Shown here: in pieces, positions 49,360-58,435 of the stretch
Layout of the letters: each line of letters starts with the position of its first letter
Numbering within the stretch: position 1 is the stretch's first letter
Assembly (NCBI GenBank): GCA_910588335.1
Contig: CAJUQV010000017.1
Coordinates: 1 to 64,000 of the forward strand
Direction of reading: 5' to 3'
Origin: an uncultured Ruminiclostridium sp.
Lineage (GTDB): Bacteria; Bacillota; Clostridia; Oscillospirales; Ruminococcaceae
DNA: 64,000 nucleotides
The notes under the pieces: model-generated
Database searches by the model: none
What the model saw: the letters and a program-made list of their open reading frames with translations, nothing else
Told to the model about the DNA's origin: nothing
Translations under genes and position numbers: made by a program

Positions 49360-50545
49360 TGAGTTTACCGCCTTTCACGCCGCCTAACTTAGCCTCGGCG
49401 AGTATATTTGATTTAAAAGTAAAGTTAAGATTTTTAAGCTCTCTTTCTCTTTTAAGGGCAAGAGACACCATTTTGTCCAAAAGCCGGGGATATTTTACGC
49501 CAACCGACTCCCAAAGATAAAATGCAAGACTTCCGGGAATAGTGTTAATTTCGTTTAAATAAACCTTATTCTCATCTGAGTCAACCATAAAATCTATTCG
49601 CGAAACGCCGGAGCATCCCAAGCACTTAAAGGCCTTGACGGCAACGGAGCGTATTTCTTCACGGGTTTCCTTTGAAATATCGGCAGGTATTTTGCGCTTT
49701 AAGGAAGCCATTCCGCTTGATTTGGAATCCTTGGCTCCTCCGCTTACGTATTTGTCCTCAAAGCTCAGTATTTCGTCGCTGCCTATCGGTTCCTCGCATT
49801 CGCTGGCTTCCGCCTCGTCCTTGTCGCCGCACACCGAGCAGTTTATTTCCCGCAGGTTTGTTATCGCCCTTTCAGCCAAAACTCTTCCCGAAAATGTAAA
49901 GGCATAGTCTAAGGCTTCGGCAAGTTCTTCCTTACCCTTTCCGATTTTTATTCCCACGCTGGAGCCTAAGTTAATCGGCTTCACTATGGCGGGGAATCCG
50001 ATTTTTTCCTCTATTTCGTCAATTATTTTATCCGGGTCTTTGGCATACTCCAACGCCGTAACGGTTACGCAGTCAAGCACAGGTATGCCGTTATCCTTTA
50101 AAACCGCCTTCATAACGTACTTATCCATTCCCACTGCCGAGGAAATCACGTCGCAGCCCGCGTAAGGAATATTCAAGGTCTGAAAATACCCCTGAAGCGC
50201 CCCGTCCTCCACGTTTGTGCCGTGTACCACGGGAAAGGCAACGTCTATTTCCGCTTCGGTGCTGTCCCCGAATTTTTTCATGGGGTAGCGTACAAGCTTT
50301 GTTCTGCCGCCGTCGTTTACAATGATAACGCGGGTGCTTTTCTTTATTAAAGCAGGTATGTCTCTGTACTCCTCTATTTTTCCCTCGTATTCGCCGGTAT
50401 AGAACTCATTGTCTTTGGTAATATATACTGGAATTACATCGTATTTTTCACGGTCGAATGCGTTAAATGCCTGTATAGCCGAGATTATGGAAACCTCGTG
50501 TTCAACGCTTTTTCCGCCAAAAAATACTCCTACTCTTATTTTCAT
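49352..50545 (-). CDS. ddl: D-alanine-D-alanine ligase
   Basis: 397 residues, ATP-grasp. N-terminal GVFFGGKSVEHEVSIISA binds D-Ala1, then PYAGCDVISSAVGMDKYVMK, KPINLGSSVGIKI and the C-terminal RIDFMVD...YLNEINTIPGS with the Mg-binding residues. Longer than usual (about 350) through an acidic insert around 215-265 (CSVCGDKDEAEASECEEP). It makes the D-Ala-D-Ala dipeptide used by the MurF-like ligase encoded 36 bp upstream. Confidence 0.95.
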   Translation of the reverse strand: MKIRVGVFFGGKSVEHEVSIISAIQAFNAFDREKYDVIPVYITKDNEFYTGEYEGKIEEYRDIPALIKKSTRVIIVNDGGRTKLVRYPMKKFGDSTEAEIDVAFPVVHGTNVEDGALQGYFQTLNIPYAGCDVISSAVGMDKYVMKAVLKDNGIPVLDCVTVTALEYAKDPDKIIDEIEEKIGFPAIVKPINLGSSVGIKIGKGKEELAEALDYAFTFSGRVLAERAITNLREINCSVCGDKDEAEASECEEPIGSDEILSFEDKYVSGGAKDSKSSGMASLKRKIPADISKETREEIRSVAVKAFKCLGCSGVSRIDFMVDSDENKVYLNEINTIPGSLAFYLWESVGVKYPRLLDKMVSLALKRERELKNLNFTFKSNILAEAKLGGVKGGKLNG

Positions 50546-50581
50546 AACTGTAACCGATCCTTTACATATTAATTTTATTTG

Positions 50582-52246
50582 TTAATAATTATCCGGCAAA
50601 TCATTTTCAAGCAATACAATCTTCCTGCTTTCCCCCGCCTTTAACGAATCCGCTTTTGCCAGCGCCCCGTTCAGATCCCCTGCCACAAAGCTCTTTTCCT
50701 CCGGATATCCCGCTTCCTTTAGCCCGTCGATAATTGCCTTCGCCTGTTTTTCGCCTACCGCGATCACATAATCGCAAACCTCCGCCGCCTGACTTCCGAA
50801 GGATTTATTCAGTTCATATTCCTTTTCACCCAATTCAACCATTCCCGGTGTAATAAGAATCTTATACCCTTCCATCAGCGACAGCGTGTCAAGCGCCGCT
50901 TTTGCTCCGGCGGGATTGCTGTTGAAAGCGTCGTCGATTATGACCGAACCGCCCTTGTCGATTATCTCCATTCGGTGAGGCACCGCTTCAAGACGGCGAA
51001 CCGGCGTTTTAAGCTCCGCAAATGACACCCCCAAAGTATTTGCCGCCGCTATGGCGCCGACTATATTCTGTACGTTGTGCCCGCCGATAAGCTTGGTGGA
51101 AAACTCCCCTTTCTCCTCTCCGTGGTGAACGATAAAGGAAGTGCCCTTTACGGTAACGGAGATATTATCGGCGTAATAATCCGATTCAGCGGACAGCCCG
51201 TAAGAAATGACATTCTTGTTTATATGCCTGTTTTTGATATACTCATTGTCATAATTTAAAAATACCGTTCCTTCTTTTATACAGTCTGCTATTTCAAATT
51301 TTGTCTTTATAATGTTGTCAACGGACTTAAAGGTTTCAAGGTGCTGTTCACCTATTGAGGTAATTATGGAATGCTTAGGCTTTACGATATCGCATATTTC
51401 TTTAATTTCACCCACTCCCTTTGCCCCCATCTCGCAGATAAAAAAGTCGTAGGTGGCGTTTAAGGAAGCCCGCACCGTTTTAACCACACCCATGGTGGTA
51501 TTATAGCTTTCGGGGGTCATTAAAACGTTGTACTTGGCGGATAAAAGCTTATTGAGATAAAATTTTGTGGAAGTTTTGCCGTAGCTGCCCGTTATACCTA
51601 TTGTGACAAGATTGGGCAGCCCGTTTATAATGCGCTTTGCGTCGTTGATATAGTGATTGTTGACGCCCTTTTCGATAGGCTTGTTGATAAAATTGGCTAT
51701 CATCGGCATAAACAGGGAAAATACCTGCCATAAGCATAAAACGGAAAGATTTAGCCCGCTGTCAAAAAGGAAAATCATAGACAGCGCACAGACCGCCCCG
51801 TACAATATTGCGGATGTTACGCACATACGTATAACGCGTGGAGTGAAGACCAGCTTTTTCTTGGCGGGCTTGCTTTTACACAGATAAAGTCCCGTTATTA
51901 TGAGTATTGCGCATATCAGCAAATCCCATGTATTTACCTTAAAAGGCTCAAATATCATATGTGAACCTGAAACATCTTCCGTATGGGAAACTCCCACGGG
52001 GTTTACTCCGTAAAGAGTGCCGTTTATAATAAAGCAGGATACGAAAGCAAACGCCGCCGCTATAAGAGAAGGAACATGTCTTTTCAGTACCTCTCCCATG
52101 TTTTCCTTTATCCACTTAAACTGCTCCGAAGCATGGTAAGAATTGAGCTGAAACATATGCATATATCTTATAAAATTAAGGGTAAAGCTGTATAACAGGG
52201 TGACAAAAAACAAAAAATACGAGGCAATATAAATATAGTTTGACAT
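50582..52246 (-). CDS. murF: MurF-like ligase with N-terminal membrane domain
   Basis: 554 residues. The first about 185 residues hold about five hydrophobic segments (starts 5, 58, 108, 135 and 158) in place of the usual MurF UDP-sugar-binding domain. The Mur ligase core follows: ITGSYGKTSTK P-loop, NTTMGVVKTV, EMGAKGVGEI, TSIGEQHLETF, then the C-terminal domain with VIIDDAFNSNPAGAKAALD. It adds D-Ala-D-Ala to the peptidoglycan precursor and is beside ddl. Anchoring would place the reaction at the membrane. Confidence 0.85.
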   Translation of the reverse strand: MSNYIYIASYFLFFVTLLYSFTLNFIRYMHMFQLNSYHASEQFKWIKENMGEVLKRHVPSLIAAAFAFVSCFIINGTLYGVNPVGVSHTEDVSGSHMIFEPFKVNTWDLLICAILIITGLYLCKSKPAKKKLVFTPRVIRMCVTSAILYGAVCALSMIFLFDSGLNLSVLCLWQVFSLFMPMIANFINKPIEKGVNNHYINDAKRIINGLPNLVTIGITGSYGKTSTKFYLNKLLSAKYNVLMTPESYNTTMGVVKTVRASLNATYDFFICEMGAKGVGEIKEICDIVKPKHSIITSIGEQHLETFKSVDNIIKTKFEIADCIKEGTVFLNYDNEYIKNRHINKNVISYGLSAESDYYADNISVTVKGTSFIVHHGEEKGEFSTKLIGGHNVQNIVGAIAAANTLGVSFAELKTPVRRLEAVPHRMEIIDKGGSVIIDDAFNSNPAGAKAALDTLSLMEGYKILITPGMVELGEKEYELNKSFGSQAAEVCDYVIAVGEKQAKAIIDGLKEAGYPEEKSFVAGDLNGALAKADSLKAGESRKIVLLENDLPDNY

Positions 52247-52273
52247 AAATATAGACCGTTCCTTATACTGTTG

Positions 52274-53053
52274 TTAAATTATATTAAAAAACGAGCTTAT
52301 TATACGGCAAAAACGCCCGCCCTGTTCCAGAAAAGCGTAGTGGCCGCAGCCTTCAAACACCACCAGTCCCGCGTCGGGTATCAGCTTTTCCATAAGCTGA
52401 CCGTCCGACAGCGGAACGGCATCGTCACTCTCCCCCCAAACAAGAAGCGTCGGAACGTCTATATTAGGAATAAGAGAAGTCAGATCCTCGTTAACCACCT
52501 TTACAAGGCATTGCCTCATAAGCGGAGAAGCGGCGTTATAATCCGCCGAGCCGTTTTTTCTTCTTAAATTTTCCAAAGCATCGGGCATGATTTTTTTGCA
52601 GATTTTTGTGGACAGAATCCCCTTTCCGATTTTATAGCAGCGGGTTTTAAGCTTCCCCTTAAGAGTGGGCTTGGGCTTTATCCCCGCGCTTCCGGTAAGA
52701 ACAATCTTTTGTATATCAAACGGAATATTTTCTCTTGACATAAGCTTTATCGTAATTCTTCCGCCAAAGCTGTGAGCGATTATATAACAGCTTTTTATTC
52801 CGTTTTTTTCACAAAAGGATATGACAAAATCCGCGTAATCGTCCACCGACCATGGCTCCTTCGGCTCTCCGCTTTCGCCGAAACCGGGCAGATCGGGGGC
52901 GTATACTTTAAAATGAGGAGAAAGACATGAGATTATATGTGAAAACAGCTTTATATTCGCTCCCCAGCCGTGAAGCAGAAGTACGCATTTTCCCTCCGCG
53001 TTCTCCCCCTCGCAGATGTAGTTTATGTTAAGTCCGTTTATTTCGGTAATCAA
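52274..53053 (-). CDS. Alpha/beta hydrolase
   Basis: 259 residues. HGWGANIKLF oxyanion loop, DLPGFGESGEP, nucleophile elbow AHSFGG (Ser in GxSxG), acid in VWGESDDAVPL and catalytic His in GCGHYAFLEQ. A cap region around 130-195 is basic. First gene of the leftward operon leading to murF, ddl and rluA. The substrate (ester, lactone or other) is not evident. Confidence 0.9.
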   Translation of the reverse strand: MITEINGLNINYICEGENAEGKCVLLLHGWGANIKLFSHIISCLSPHFKVYAPDLPGFGESGEPKEPWSVDDYADFVISFCEKNGIKSCYIIAHSFGGRITIKLMSRENIPFDIQKIVLTGSAGIKPKPTLKGKLKTRCYKIGKGILSTKICKKIMPDALENLRRKNGSADYNAASPLMRQCLVKVVNEDLTSLIPNIDVPTLLVWGESDDAVPLSDGQLMEKLIPDAGLVVFEGCGHYAFLEQGGRFCRIISSFFNII

Positions 53054-53066
53054 GATTAACCTCCGA

Positions 53067-53100
53067 TAACCGCTGCCTGATGTCCCCGCCTCTTATATTT
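53067..53100 (+). repeat. Direct repeat, left copy
   Basis: CTGCCTGATGTCCC core with TCTTATA tail; matches 53736-53769 in about 28 of 34 positions. Confidence 0.55.
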
Positions 53101-53103
53101 GAA

Positions 53104-53175
53104 CTTGTTTGAAAATAGAGGAAATGACGGATTTTTGATCCAAAATGATCGTTTGGGGGCTAAAAGACAGGGTTT
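53104..53175 (+). repeat. Family-B repeat, internally deleted copy
   Basis: CTTGTTTGAAAATAGAGG, ATGACGGATTTTTG and CGTTTGGGGGC-AAAAGAC match the element at 14657-14814 but lack its middle (about 75 bp) and its right end. Confidence 0.6.
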
Positions 53176-53309
53176 GGTACTAAAATCTGTTTTCATAAGA
53201 TTTGTGCGTGGGTTTTCGAGTAGATTTTCTTGAGGACAAAGCTTCCCAACGCGGTTATCGGCAAAATTTGCAGATAAGACGCGTGAAATATCTTAATTAA
53301 AACGGGTTC

Positions 53310-53369
53310 TTATATCAATCCCTTTTAAACTTACGTAATACCCACAGTTAAAAAAAGTATTAGTATTAT
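53310..53369 (+). repeat. Palindromic TATASCAATC-type repeat, subfamily 2
   Basis: TATATCAATC, then TTTTAAACT and ACAGTTAAAA arms around ACGTAATAC. It is similar to the reverse complement of 54459-54518 (about 75 percent). Confidence 0.55.
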
Positions 53370-53475
53370 ATATTATATATCCGTATTTTTTGTTTGTCAA
53401 GAAAAAAACAAAGAATTTCGCTCTTTGGAAAACACCCCATTACGACAAAAAAATTACCCTACTTATTTTTTACGC

Positions 53476-53513
53476 GCAATCCCCCCCGAATATGCGGATT
53501 CGGGGGGGATTGC
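53476..53513. repeat. Perfect 16-bp hairpin with C7/G7 tracts
   Basis: GCAATCCCCCCCGAAT and ATTCGGGGGGGATTGC pair completely around a 6-base loop. There is no T-run on either side. Its stability is extreme for such AT-rich surroundings. Confidence 0.8.
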
Positions 53514-53735
53514 GGAGGATTTTATCATTTTCATGAAAAAAATGAGCTGTTCCCTTAATATATAAACGGAGAAACCGGAATATGTTGACGCAGAGATCTC
53601 CGCCCGCAATATTTCACAGACAGAAATCCTCCACTGAATATATTATATACGCCGATGGTGTTCAAATTATGACGGTTATATATTTGTTTTTAAAAATATA
53701 TGGGACAAGAAATAAAAATGTCAAAAAAACAGGTA

Positions 53736-53769
53736 TAACCTCTGCCTGATGTCCCATCCTCTTATACTA
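53736..53769 (+). repeat. Direct repeat, right copy
   Basis: Partner of 53067-53100, 669 bp apart, flanking the gene-free block. Confidence 0.55.
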
Positions 53770-53818
53770 ACATTTGATCAAAGTATATGCAAACTTGGCT
53801 GTCGATCGGAAATTAACA

Positions 53819-54412
53819 TTACTTGATTATTTCTAACATTGCTGCAATGTCCTCGGTTGCCATTGTTACTTTTGATTTTTCGATTAAGATATTCCCCCCT
53901 GTCATTATATATGACGGCATTACTCGAATACCCTTATAATAAATTTCGCTATTCCGCAATTTATAGGTTGAAACGGCGGGAACAGCATTTTTCTTTGTTG
54001 ACTTTTTCGCAATCATATTAAAAGCTTTCTTTGCAACATCACCCATAAGCATAATAACCTTTATATTGGGAAATAAAGAAAGCTCTGCCTCTAAATAAGG
54101 CAAACTGTTTTCAATACTGCTTTTATCAATAGCATATTCTGTCTTTGGGGTTTTTACGGCATTTGTAATATAGATACCCAATTGTAATATGTCTTGTATG
54201 GAAACAACCTCTGTTCCGGCTCCTTGTAAAAGAGGAATAGTTGTTTTCAGATAATCAGCGTCGGGGGTTCCGTAAAAGTCCTGTAAAGGGTCGGCGGGAA
54301 CAACTTCATTTATCATAATTGCCTTAATTGTAAGCGGATCAATCTCAATGTTGTTTAGATATATACCGTTTGCTGTACCGGCTTTCGTTTCAAGTTCTTT
54401 TTTAACGTTCAT
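53819..54412 (-). CDS. Uracil-DNA glycosylase superfamily protein
   Basis: 197 residues. IMINEVVPADPLQDFYGTPDADYL near 32-55 resembles the N-terminal motif of the UDG superfamily, followed by GIYITNAVKTPK and VIMLMGDVAKKAF strands. The C-terminal HPS-type motif is weak (VMPSYIMTGGN replaces the usual HPS). Role in base excision repair is possible, but the catalytic residues are not all evident, and a divergent member with another role cannot be excluded. It stands alone with repeats on both sides. Confidence 0.65.
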   Translation of the reverse strand: MNVKKELETKAGTANGIYLNNIEIDPLTIKAIMINEVVPADPLQDFYGTPDADYLKTTIPLLQGAGTEVVSIQDILQLGIYITNAVKTPKTEYAIDKSSIENSLPYLEAELSLFPNIKVIMLMGDVAKKAFNMIAKKSTKKNAVPAVSTYKLRNSEIYYKGIRVMPSYIMTGGNILIEKSKVTMATEDIAAMLEIIK

Positions 54413-54458
54413 ATTTTTATTCTCCTTTATGAAGTTCTCTTGCAGGCTTATATGTGAT

Positions 54459-54518
54459 TTATACTATTCCCTTTTTAAACTCCAAGTATTACGTCAGTTT
54501 AAAAAGAGATTGGTATTA
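54459..54518 (-). repeat. Palindromic TATASCAATC-type repeat, subfamily 2 (second copy)
   Basis: CTTTTTAAACT and AGTTTAAAAAG arms enclose GTATTACGTC and the unit ends GATTGGTATTA; inverse of the copy at 53310. Confidence 0.55.
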
Positions 54519-54643
54519 CAATGTTTGACAAATATATTTAGAACAAATTATTGTTGCTTTGTTTCCGAATAACATAAGGAAATCATAAAACCAATTATTT
54601 TCCGGTAGGGTGAGCTTAAAGGTCTCATTTGGAAAGCAATAAA

Positions 54644-55726
54644 TCAATATCCAAGAAGCCTTCCTATTACCGTATTTGACAAGAGAAACCCTTCCGGCGT
54701 CAGTAAAACGTTTCCGTCTTTCAAAAAAACAAGTTTTCTCGGAAGTTTTTTGATATTTTCCGTCATTTTTTTTGCATTGCCGCCGCGTTTTTCATATTCC
54801 TTAAGGTTCAGCCCCTCGCTGAGCCTTAACCGCAGCATCGCGTACTCTTCGGCATCCGCCGGGTGCTTTTCTTCAAGCTCCGTTTTTTGGATTTCGCTTT
54901 CACAGAAAGCGTTTATATCCCGCTTTACAAAAAATCTTTCCCCTTTGTAAAAAGAATGTGAGGCAGGGCCTATCCCCAAGTATTCCTCGCAGTTCCAATA
55001 TTTTATATTGTGAGCGCAGGCATACCCTTCTCCGGCAAAATTACTTATTTCATACTGATTTAACCCTTTCGCTTCAAGAAACGCGACCGTATTTAAATAA
55101 ATTTCGCACACCTCGTCTTCGTCCGGAAGCTTCAGTCTTGTTTTGGCGTAAGGCGTATTTTCCTCTATCTTAAGCATATATGCGGAAATATGTGTCAGCG
55201 GAAGACTCGCAAGACCTTTCAGGGTATCGGTTACGCTTGCGGCGGTCTGCCCTTCCGTACCTAACATAATGTCGGCGGAAATATTGCCGAAGCCGCAGGC
55301 GTGCGCAAGCTCTATGGCTTTTAAAGCGGTAAATGAGCTGTGTCTCCTTCCGAGGCTTTTAAGTTCGTTGTCGTTAAGACTTTGTACTCCGAAAGATATT
55401 CGGTTGACCCCCGCTTTCAGCAGCGCCTTGAAGATTTCCTCCTTGGCAAGGCAGGGATTGGCTTCCACTGTTATTTCGGCTGAGCTTTCTATATCCGCTT
55501 TTTCAAGAATTTCACATATCTCTTTCCATAGCAAAATCGGTGTACCTCCGCCGAAATACACCGTGTCAAATTTGCTTTTGTAATAAAAAAGATTTCTTAT
55601 TACCGCCGATTTATAGATTTTTGCCGCTTCATTGCCGTATTTTACGGAATAAAAGTCACAGTAGGGACATTTTGAAAGGCAGAAAGGGATATGAACGTAA
55701 AGCCCGATATTTTTACCGTTATTCAT
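54644..55726 (-). CDS. hemW: HemW (radical SAM, coproporphyrinogen-dehydrogenase-like)
   Basis: 360 residues. Radical SAM cluster motif C16xxxC20xxC23 (VHIPFCLSKCPYCDFYS), then FGGGTPI, ITVEANP and the HemW_C domain (about 285-355). HemW is a heme-trafficking protein rather than a true HemN oxidase; the CxxxCxxC followed by DFYS and lack of a fourth Cys support HemW. Starts 2 bp after the lepA stop, a common pairing in Firmicutes. Confidence 0.92.
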   Translation of the reverse strand: MNNGKNIGLYVHIPFCLSKCPYCDFYSVKYGNEAAKIYKSAVIRNLFYYKSKFDTVYFGGGTPILLWKEICEILEKADIESSAEITVEANPCLAKEEIFKALLKAGVNRISFGVQSLNDNELKSLGRRHSSFTALKAIELAHACGFGNISADIMLGTEGQTAASVTDTLKGLASLPLTHISAYMLKIEENTPYAKTRLKLPDEDEVCEIYLNTVAFLEAKGLNQYEISNFAGEGYACAHNIKYWNCEEYLGIGPASHSFYKGERFFVKRDINAFCESEIQKTELEEKHPADAEEYAMLRLRLSEGLNLKEYEKRGGNAKKMTENIKKLPRKLVFLKDGNVLLTPEGFLLSNTVIGRLLGY

Positions 55727-55728
55727 TT

Positions 55729-57543
55729 TTACTCGTCAAGCTTCAATACCGCCATAAACGCCTCCTGCGGCACGGAAACCGTTCCTAACTGGCGCATGCG
55801 CTTCTTGCCCTCCTTCTGCTTTTCCAGCAGTTTCTTTTTTCTCGTAATATCTCCGCCGTAGCATTTGGCGAGAACGTCCTTCCGCAGCGCCTTTATAGTC
55901 TCCCGCGCAATTATTTTCCCTCCGATGGCCGCCTGAATGGGTACCTCGAAAAGCTGGCGAGGTATATTTTCCTTCAGCTTTTCCGTAATCCGTCTTGCTC
56001 TCGGATAAGCCTTGTCCGTGTGTACAATAAAAGAAAGCGCGTCCACCACGTCGCCGTTTAAAAGAATATCAAGCTTGACCAGCTTTGACGGAGCAAATCC
56101 GATTATTTCATAGTCATAGCTTGCGTAGCCTCTTGAACGGGATTTCAGCGCGTCGAAGAAATCGTATACTATTTCGTTAAGGGGCAGCTCGTAGTGAATG
56201 TCCACCCTCTTTTCGTCCAGGTACTTCATATCCTTGAACACTCCGCGCCTGTCCTGACACAGCTCCATAATACTGCCCACAAATTCGGATGGAGAAAATA
56301 TATGGGCGCAGACCATAGGTTCCTCGGCAAGCTGTATCTCCGCCGTGTCGGGATAATTGGTGGGATTGTCTATCAGCATAATTTCGCCGTTTGTTTTGGT
56401 TATGCGGTATACTACCGACGGAGCGGTGGTGATAAGATCCAAATTATATTCTCTTTCCAGTCTTTCCTGTATTATATCCATATGGAGCAGTCCCAAAAAT
56501 CCGCACCTGAAACCGAATCCCAAAGCTATCGAGGTTTCGGGGTCGAAGGACAGCGACGCGTCGTTAAGCCGAAGCTTTTCAAGAGCGTCTCTAAGATCGC
56601 CGTATTTTGAACCGTCCGCCGGATAAATTCCGCTGAACACCATGGGGTTGACATTGCGATATCCTGCCAAAGGCTCCTCCGCGGGATCGTCGGCAAGAGT
56701 AACGGTATCGCCAACCTTTGTGTCGCCTATTGATTTTATCGAAGCGGCAATATAACCTACTTCCCCCGCTCTGAGTTCTTCCGCCGCGATAAGCCCGGTG
56801 GCTCCCATATATCCGATTTCCGTAACAAGAAATTCCGCGCCGGTGGCCATCATGCGTATCTTGTCCCCAAGCCGCACGGTACCCTCTTTTACCCTTATAT
56901 GAACTATTACCCCCTTGTAAGCGTCGTAATAGCTGTCGAAAATAAGCGCCTTAAGCTTCGCTTCCTTGTCGCCCTTAGGAGGAGGAACGCACTTGACTAT
57001 CTGCTCCAGAACAGCCTCTATATTTATTCCCATTTTCGCGGAAATGCAGGGAGCGTCGTCGGCGGGTATCCCGATAACGCTCTCTATCTCCTCTTTAGCT
57101 TCGTCGGGACGAGCGGATGGCAGATCTATCTTGTTTATTACGGGTACGACCTCCAGATCCTGTTCAATTGCCAGATAGGTATTCGCCAACGTCTGCGCCT
57201 CAATCCCCTGTGACGCGTCCACTATGAGTATTGCGCCCTCGCAGGCGTTTAGCGAACGCGAAACCTCATAGTTAAAGTCAACGTGACCGGGCGTGTCTAT
57301 AAGGTTAAAGGTATAGTCAATGCCATCCTTTGCCTTATAGCTTAATCTTACCGCTCTCGCCTTTATGGTAATCCCTCTTTCCCGCTCCAGCTCCATATTG
57401 TCGAGCAGCTGTTCCTCCATATCACGGTGAGCCACGGTTTTGGTAAGCTCCAGTATACGATCGGCGAGAGTGGATTTTCCGTGATCAATATGTGCTATTA
57501 TACAGAAATTTCTGATATTGTCCGGGTAACTGCCAAGTTCCAT
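55729..57543 (-). CDS. lepA: Elongation factor 4
   Basis: 604 residues. G domain with AHIDHGKSTLADR (G1), RERGITI (G2), DTPGHVDF (G3), NKIDLP (G4). Domains II, III and V follow, and the LepA-specific C-terminal domain ends RQLGTVSVPQEAFMAVLKLDE. A ribosome-associated GTPase, which back-translocates tRNAs and helps stalled elongation or initiation. First of lepA-hemW. Confidence 0.97.
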   Translation of the reverse strand: MELGSYPDNIRNFCIIAHIDHGKSTLADRILELTKTVAHRDMEEQLLDNMELERERGITIKARAVRLSYKAKDGIDYTFNLIDTPGHVDFNYEVSRSLNACEGAILIVDASQGIEAQTLANTYLAIEQDLEVVPVINKIDLPSARPDEAKEEIESVIGIPADDAPCISAKMGINIEAVLEQIVKCVPPPKGDKEAKLKALIFDSYYDAYKGVIVHIRVKEGTVRLGDKIRMMATGAEFLVTEIGYMGATGLIAAEELRAGEVGYIAASIKSIGDTKVGDTVTLADDPAEEPLAGYRNVNPMVFSGIYPADGSKYGDLRDALEKLRLNDASLSFDPETSIALGFGFRCGFLGLLHMDIIQERLEREYNLDLITTAPSVVYRITKTNGEIMLIDNPTNYPDTAEIQLAEEPMVCAHIFSPSEFVGSIMELCQDRRGVFKDMKYLDEKRVDIHYELPLNEIVYDFFDALKSRSRGYASYDYEIIGFAPSKLVKLDILLNGDVVDALSFIVHTDKAYPRARRITEKLKENIPRQLFEVPIQAAIGGKIIARETIKALRKDVLAKCYGGDITRKKKLLEKQKEGKKRMRQLGTVSVPQEAFMAVLKLDE

Positions 57544-57583
57544 TATTTTGTCTTTCCTTTCTCTTGAAGAAAAATAAAATCAA

Positions 57584-58069
57584 TTACTGCCCCCTTACTC
57601 CCGAAATGTGTATAAGCCTTGCCGCTTCATATTCATAGGTATTAAGAGGACGGTCAAAAGCGTCGTTCGTATGAGCGGCCAAAAGGATACTGCGCGGGGT
57701 TGGAAACAATATTATTCTTGTTATTATAAGTGTGTGAGCGAAGCTTATTCCGTCAAAGGAAAGCTGAATCACATCACCCGTCTGGGCCAGAGCGAGGGGA
57801 AGCTCTTTTCCGTAAGGCCCGTTTCCCTCATTGGTGGTGAGAAAATTGTAAAAGTACTGAACACCGGTCCATGCGGCGCTTCGGTCGTCGGGACTGATAT
57901 AGTACCAGCCGAAATCGGGTGTATAATTCATAACTCCGCTTCCCGCATAAAGGCATTGGGATACAAAATTAGTGCAGTCTCCGCCTATTTCGTCGAAAAT
58001 GTAATATTCGGGATTTCTTGAAAACGCCCATTCTCTGGCGTAGGCAACGGCTTTTTCACGGTCATACAC
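57584..58069 (-). CDS. Amidase_6-type domain protein
   Basis: 161 residues from GTG 58069 (GGAG-rich site 8-10 bases upstream); an upstream TTG at 58153 adds a basic hydrophobic stretch. VYDREKAVAYAREWAFSRNPEYY is followed by GGDCTNFVSQCLYAG, with the likely nucleophile Cys, and later AHTLIITR with His. This is the putative amidase domain found in clostridial spore and wall proteins. With the GTG start there is no signal peptide, so it may act inside the cell. Four bases separate the upstream TTG from the neighbouring 92-residue gene. Confidence 0.8.
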   Translation of the reverse strand: MYDREKAVAYAREWAFSRNPEYYIFDEIGGDCTNFVSQCLYAGSGVMNYTPDFGWYYISPDDRSAAWTGVQYFYNFLTTNEGNGPYGKELPLALAQTGDVIQLSFDGISFAHTLIITRIILFPTPRSILLAAHTNDAFDRPLNTYEYEAARLIHISGVRGQ

Positions 58070-58156
58070 GTCAAATTTCCTCCATATCTTTTTTATAAAA
58101 TATATGGAAAAAAATTTATAATTATTCAGAAAGCATGTACGCCATTTATACAATGT

Positions 58157-58435
58157 TCAGCCGTTCCTATCAGATTCTTTCATATCGTCCTTAACCCGCT
58201 TATATTCGCTGCTTAGATAATCGTTTATATCGTACAGCGACTGTTCGTTCATAGGAAACTCCTTTTCGGTTATGTCCTCCGCCAGTTCAAAGCAAATATC
58301 CTCAGGCCAATAATACACTTTGATATTCTCTCCGCCCTCGGCGATAAAGCGAAACTCGTCCCTGCTCCCTTTAAATGTATTTTTGGATAAAAAATAGTCA
58401 AGACCCGGAAGGTCCCATATTCCGTATTTAAGCAT
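58157..58435 (-). CDS. Small acidic hypothetical protein
   Basis: 92 residues (MLKYGIWDLPGLDYFLSKNTFKG...), rich in Glu and Asp, no membrane segment. It reads leftward just upstream of the Amidase_6 gene and probably shares its transcript. No family recognised; pattern of alternating aromatic residues suggests a small alpha/beta fold. Confidence 0.6.
   Translation of the reverse strand: MLKYGIWDLPGLDYFLSKNTFKGSRDEFRFIAEGGENIKVYYWPEDICFELAEDITEKEFPMNEQSLYDINDYLSSEYKRVKDDMKESDRNG

Larger units (their letters stand above)
53054..53818. other. 765-bp gene-free block with several repeats
   Basis: No gene. It contains a family-B repeat (53104-53175), a palindromic repeat (53310-53369), a perfect 16-bp hairpin (53476-53513), and is flanked by a direct repeat of about 34 bp (53067-53100 and 53736-53769, about 28 matches). 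A decayed ACATTTGATCAAAGTATA repeat follows at 53768. It looks like a site of repeated small insertions. Confidence 0.6.
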
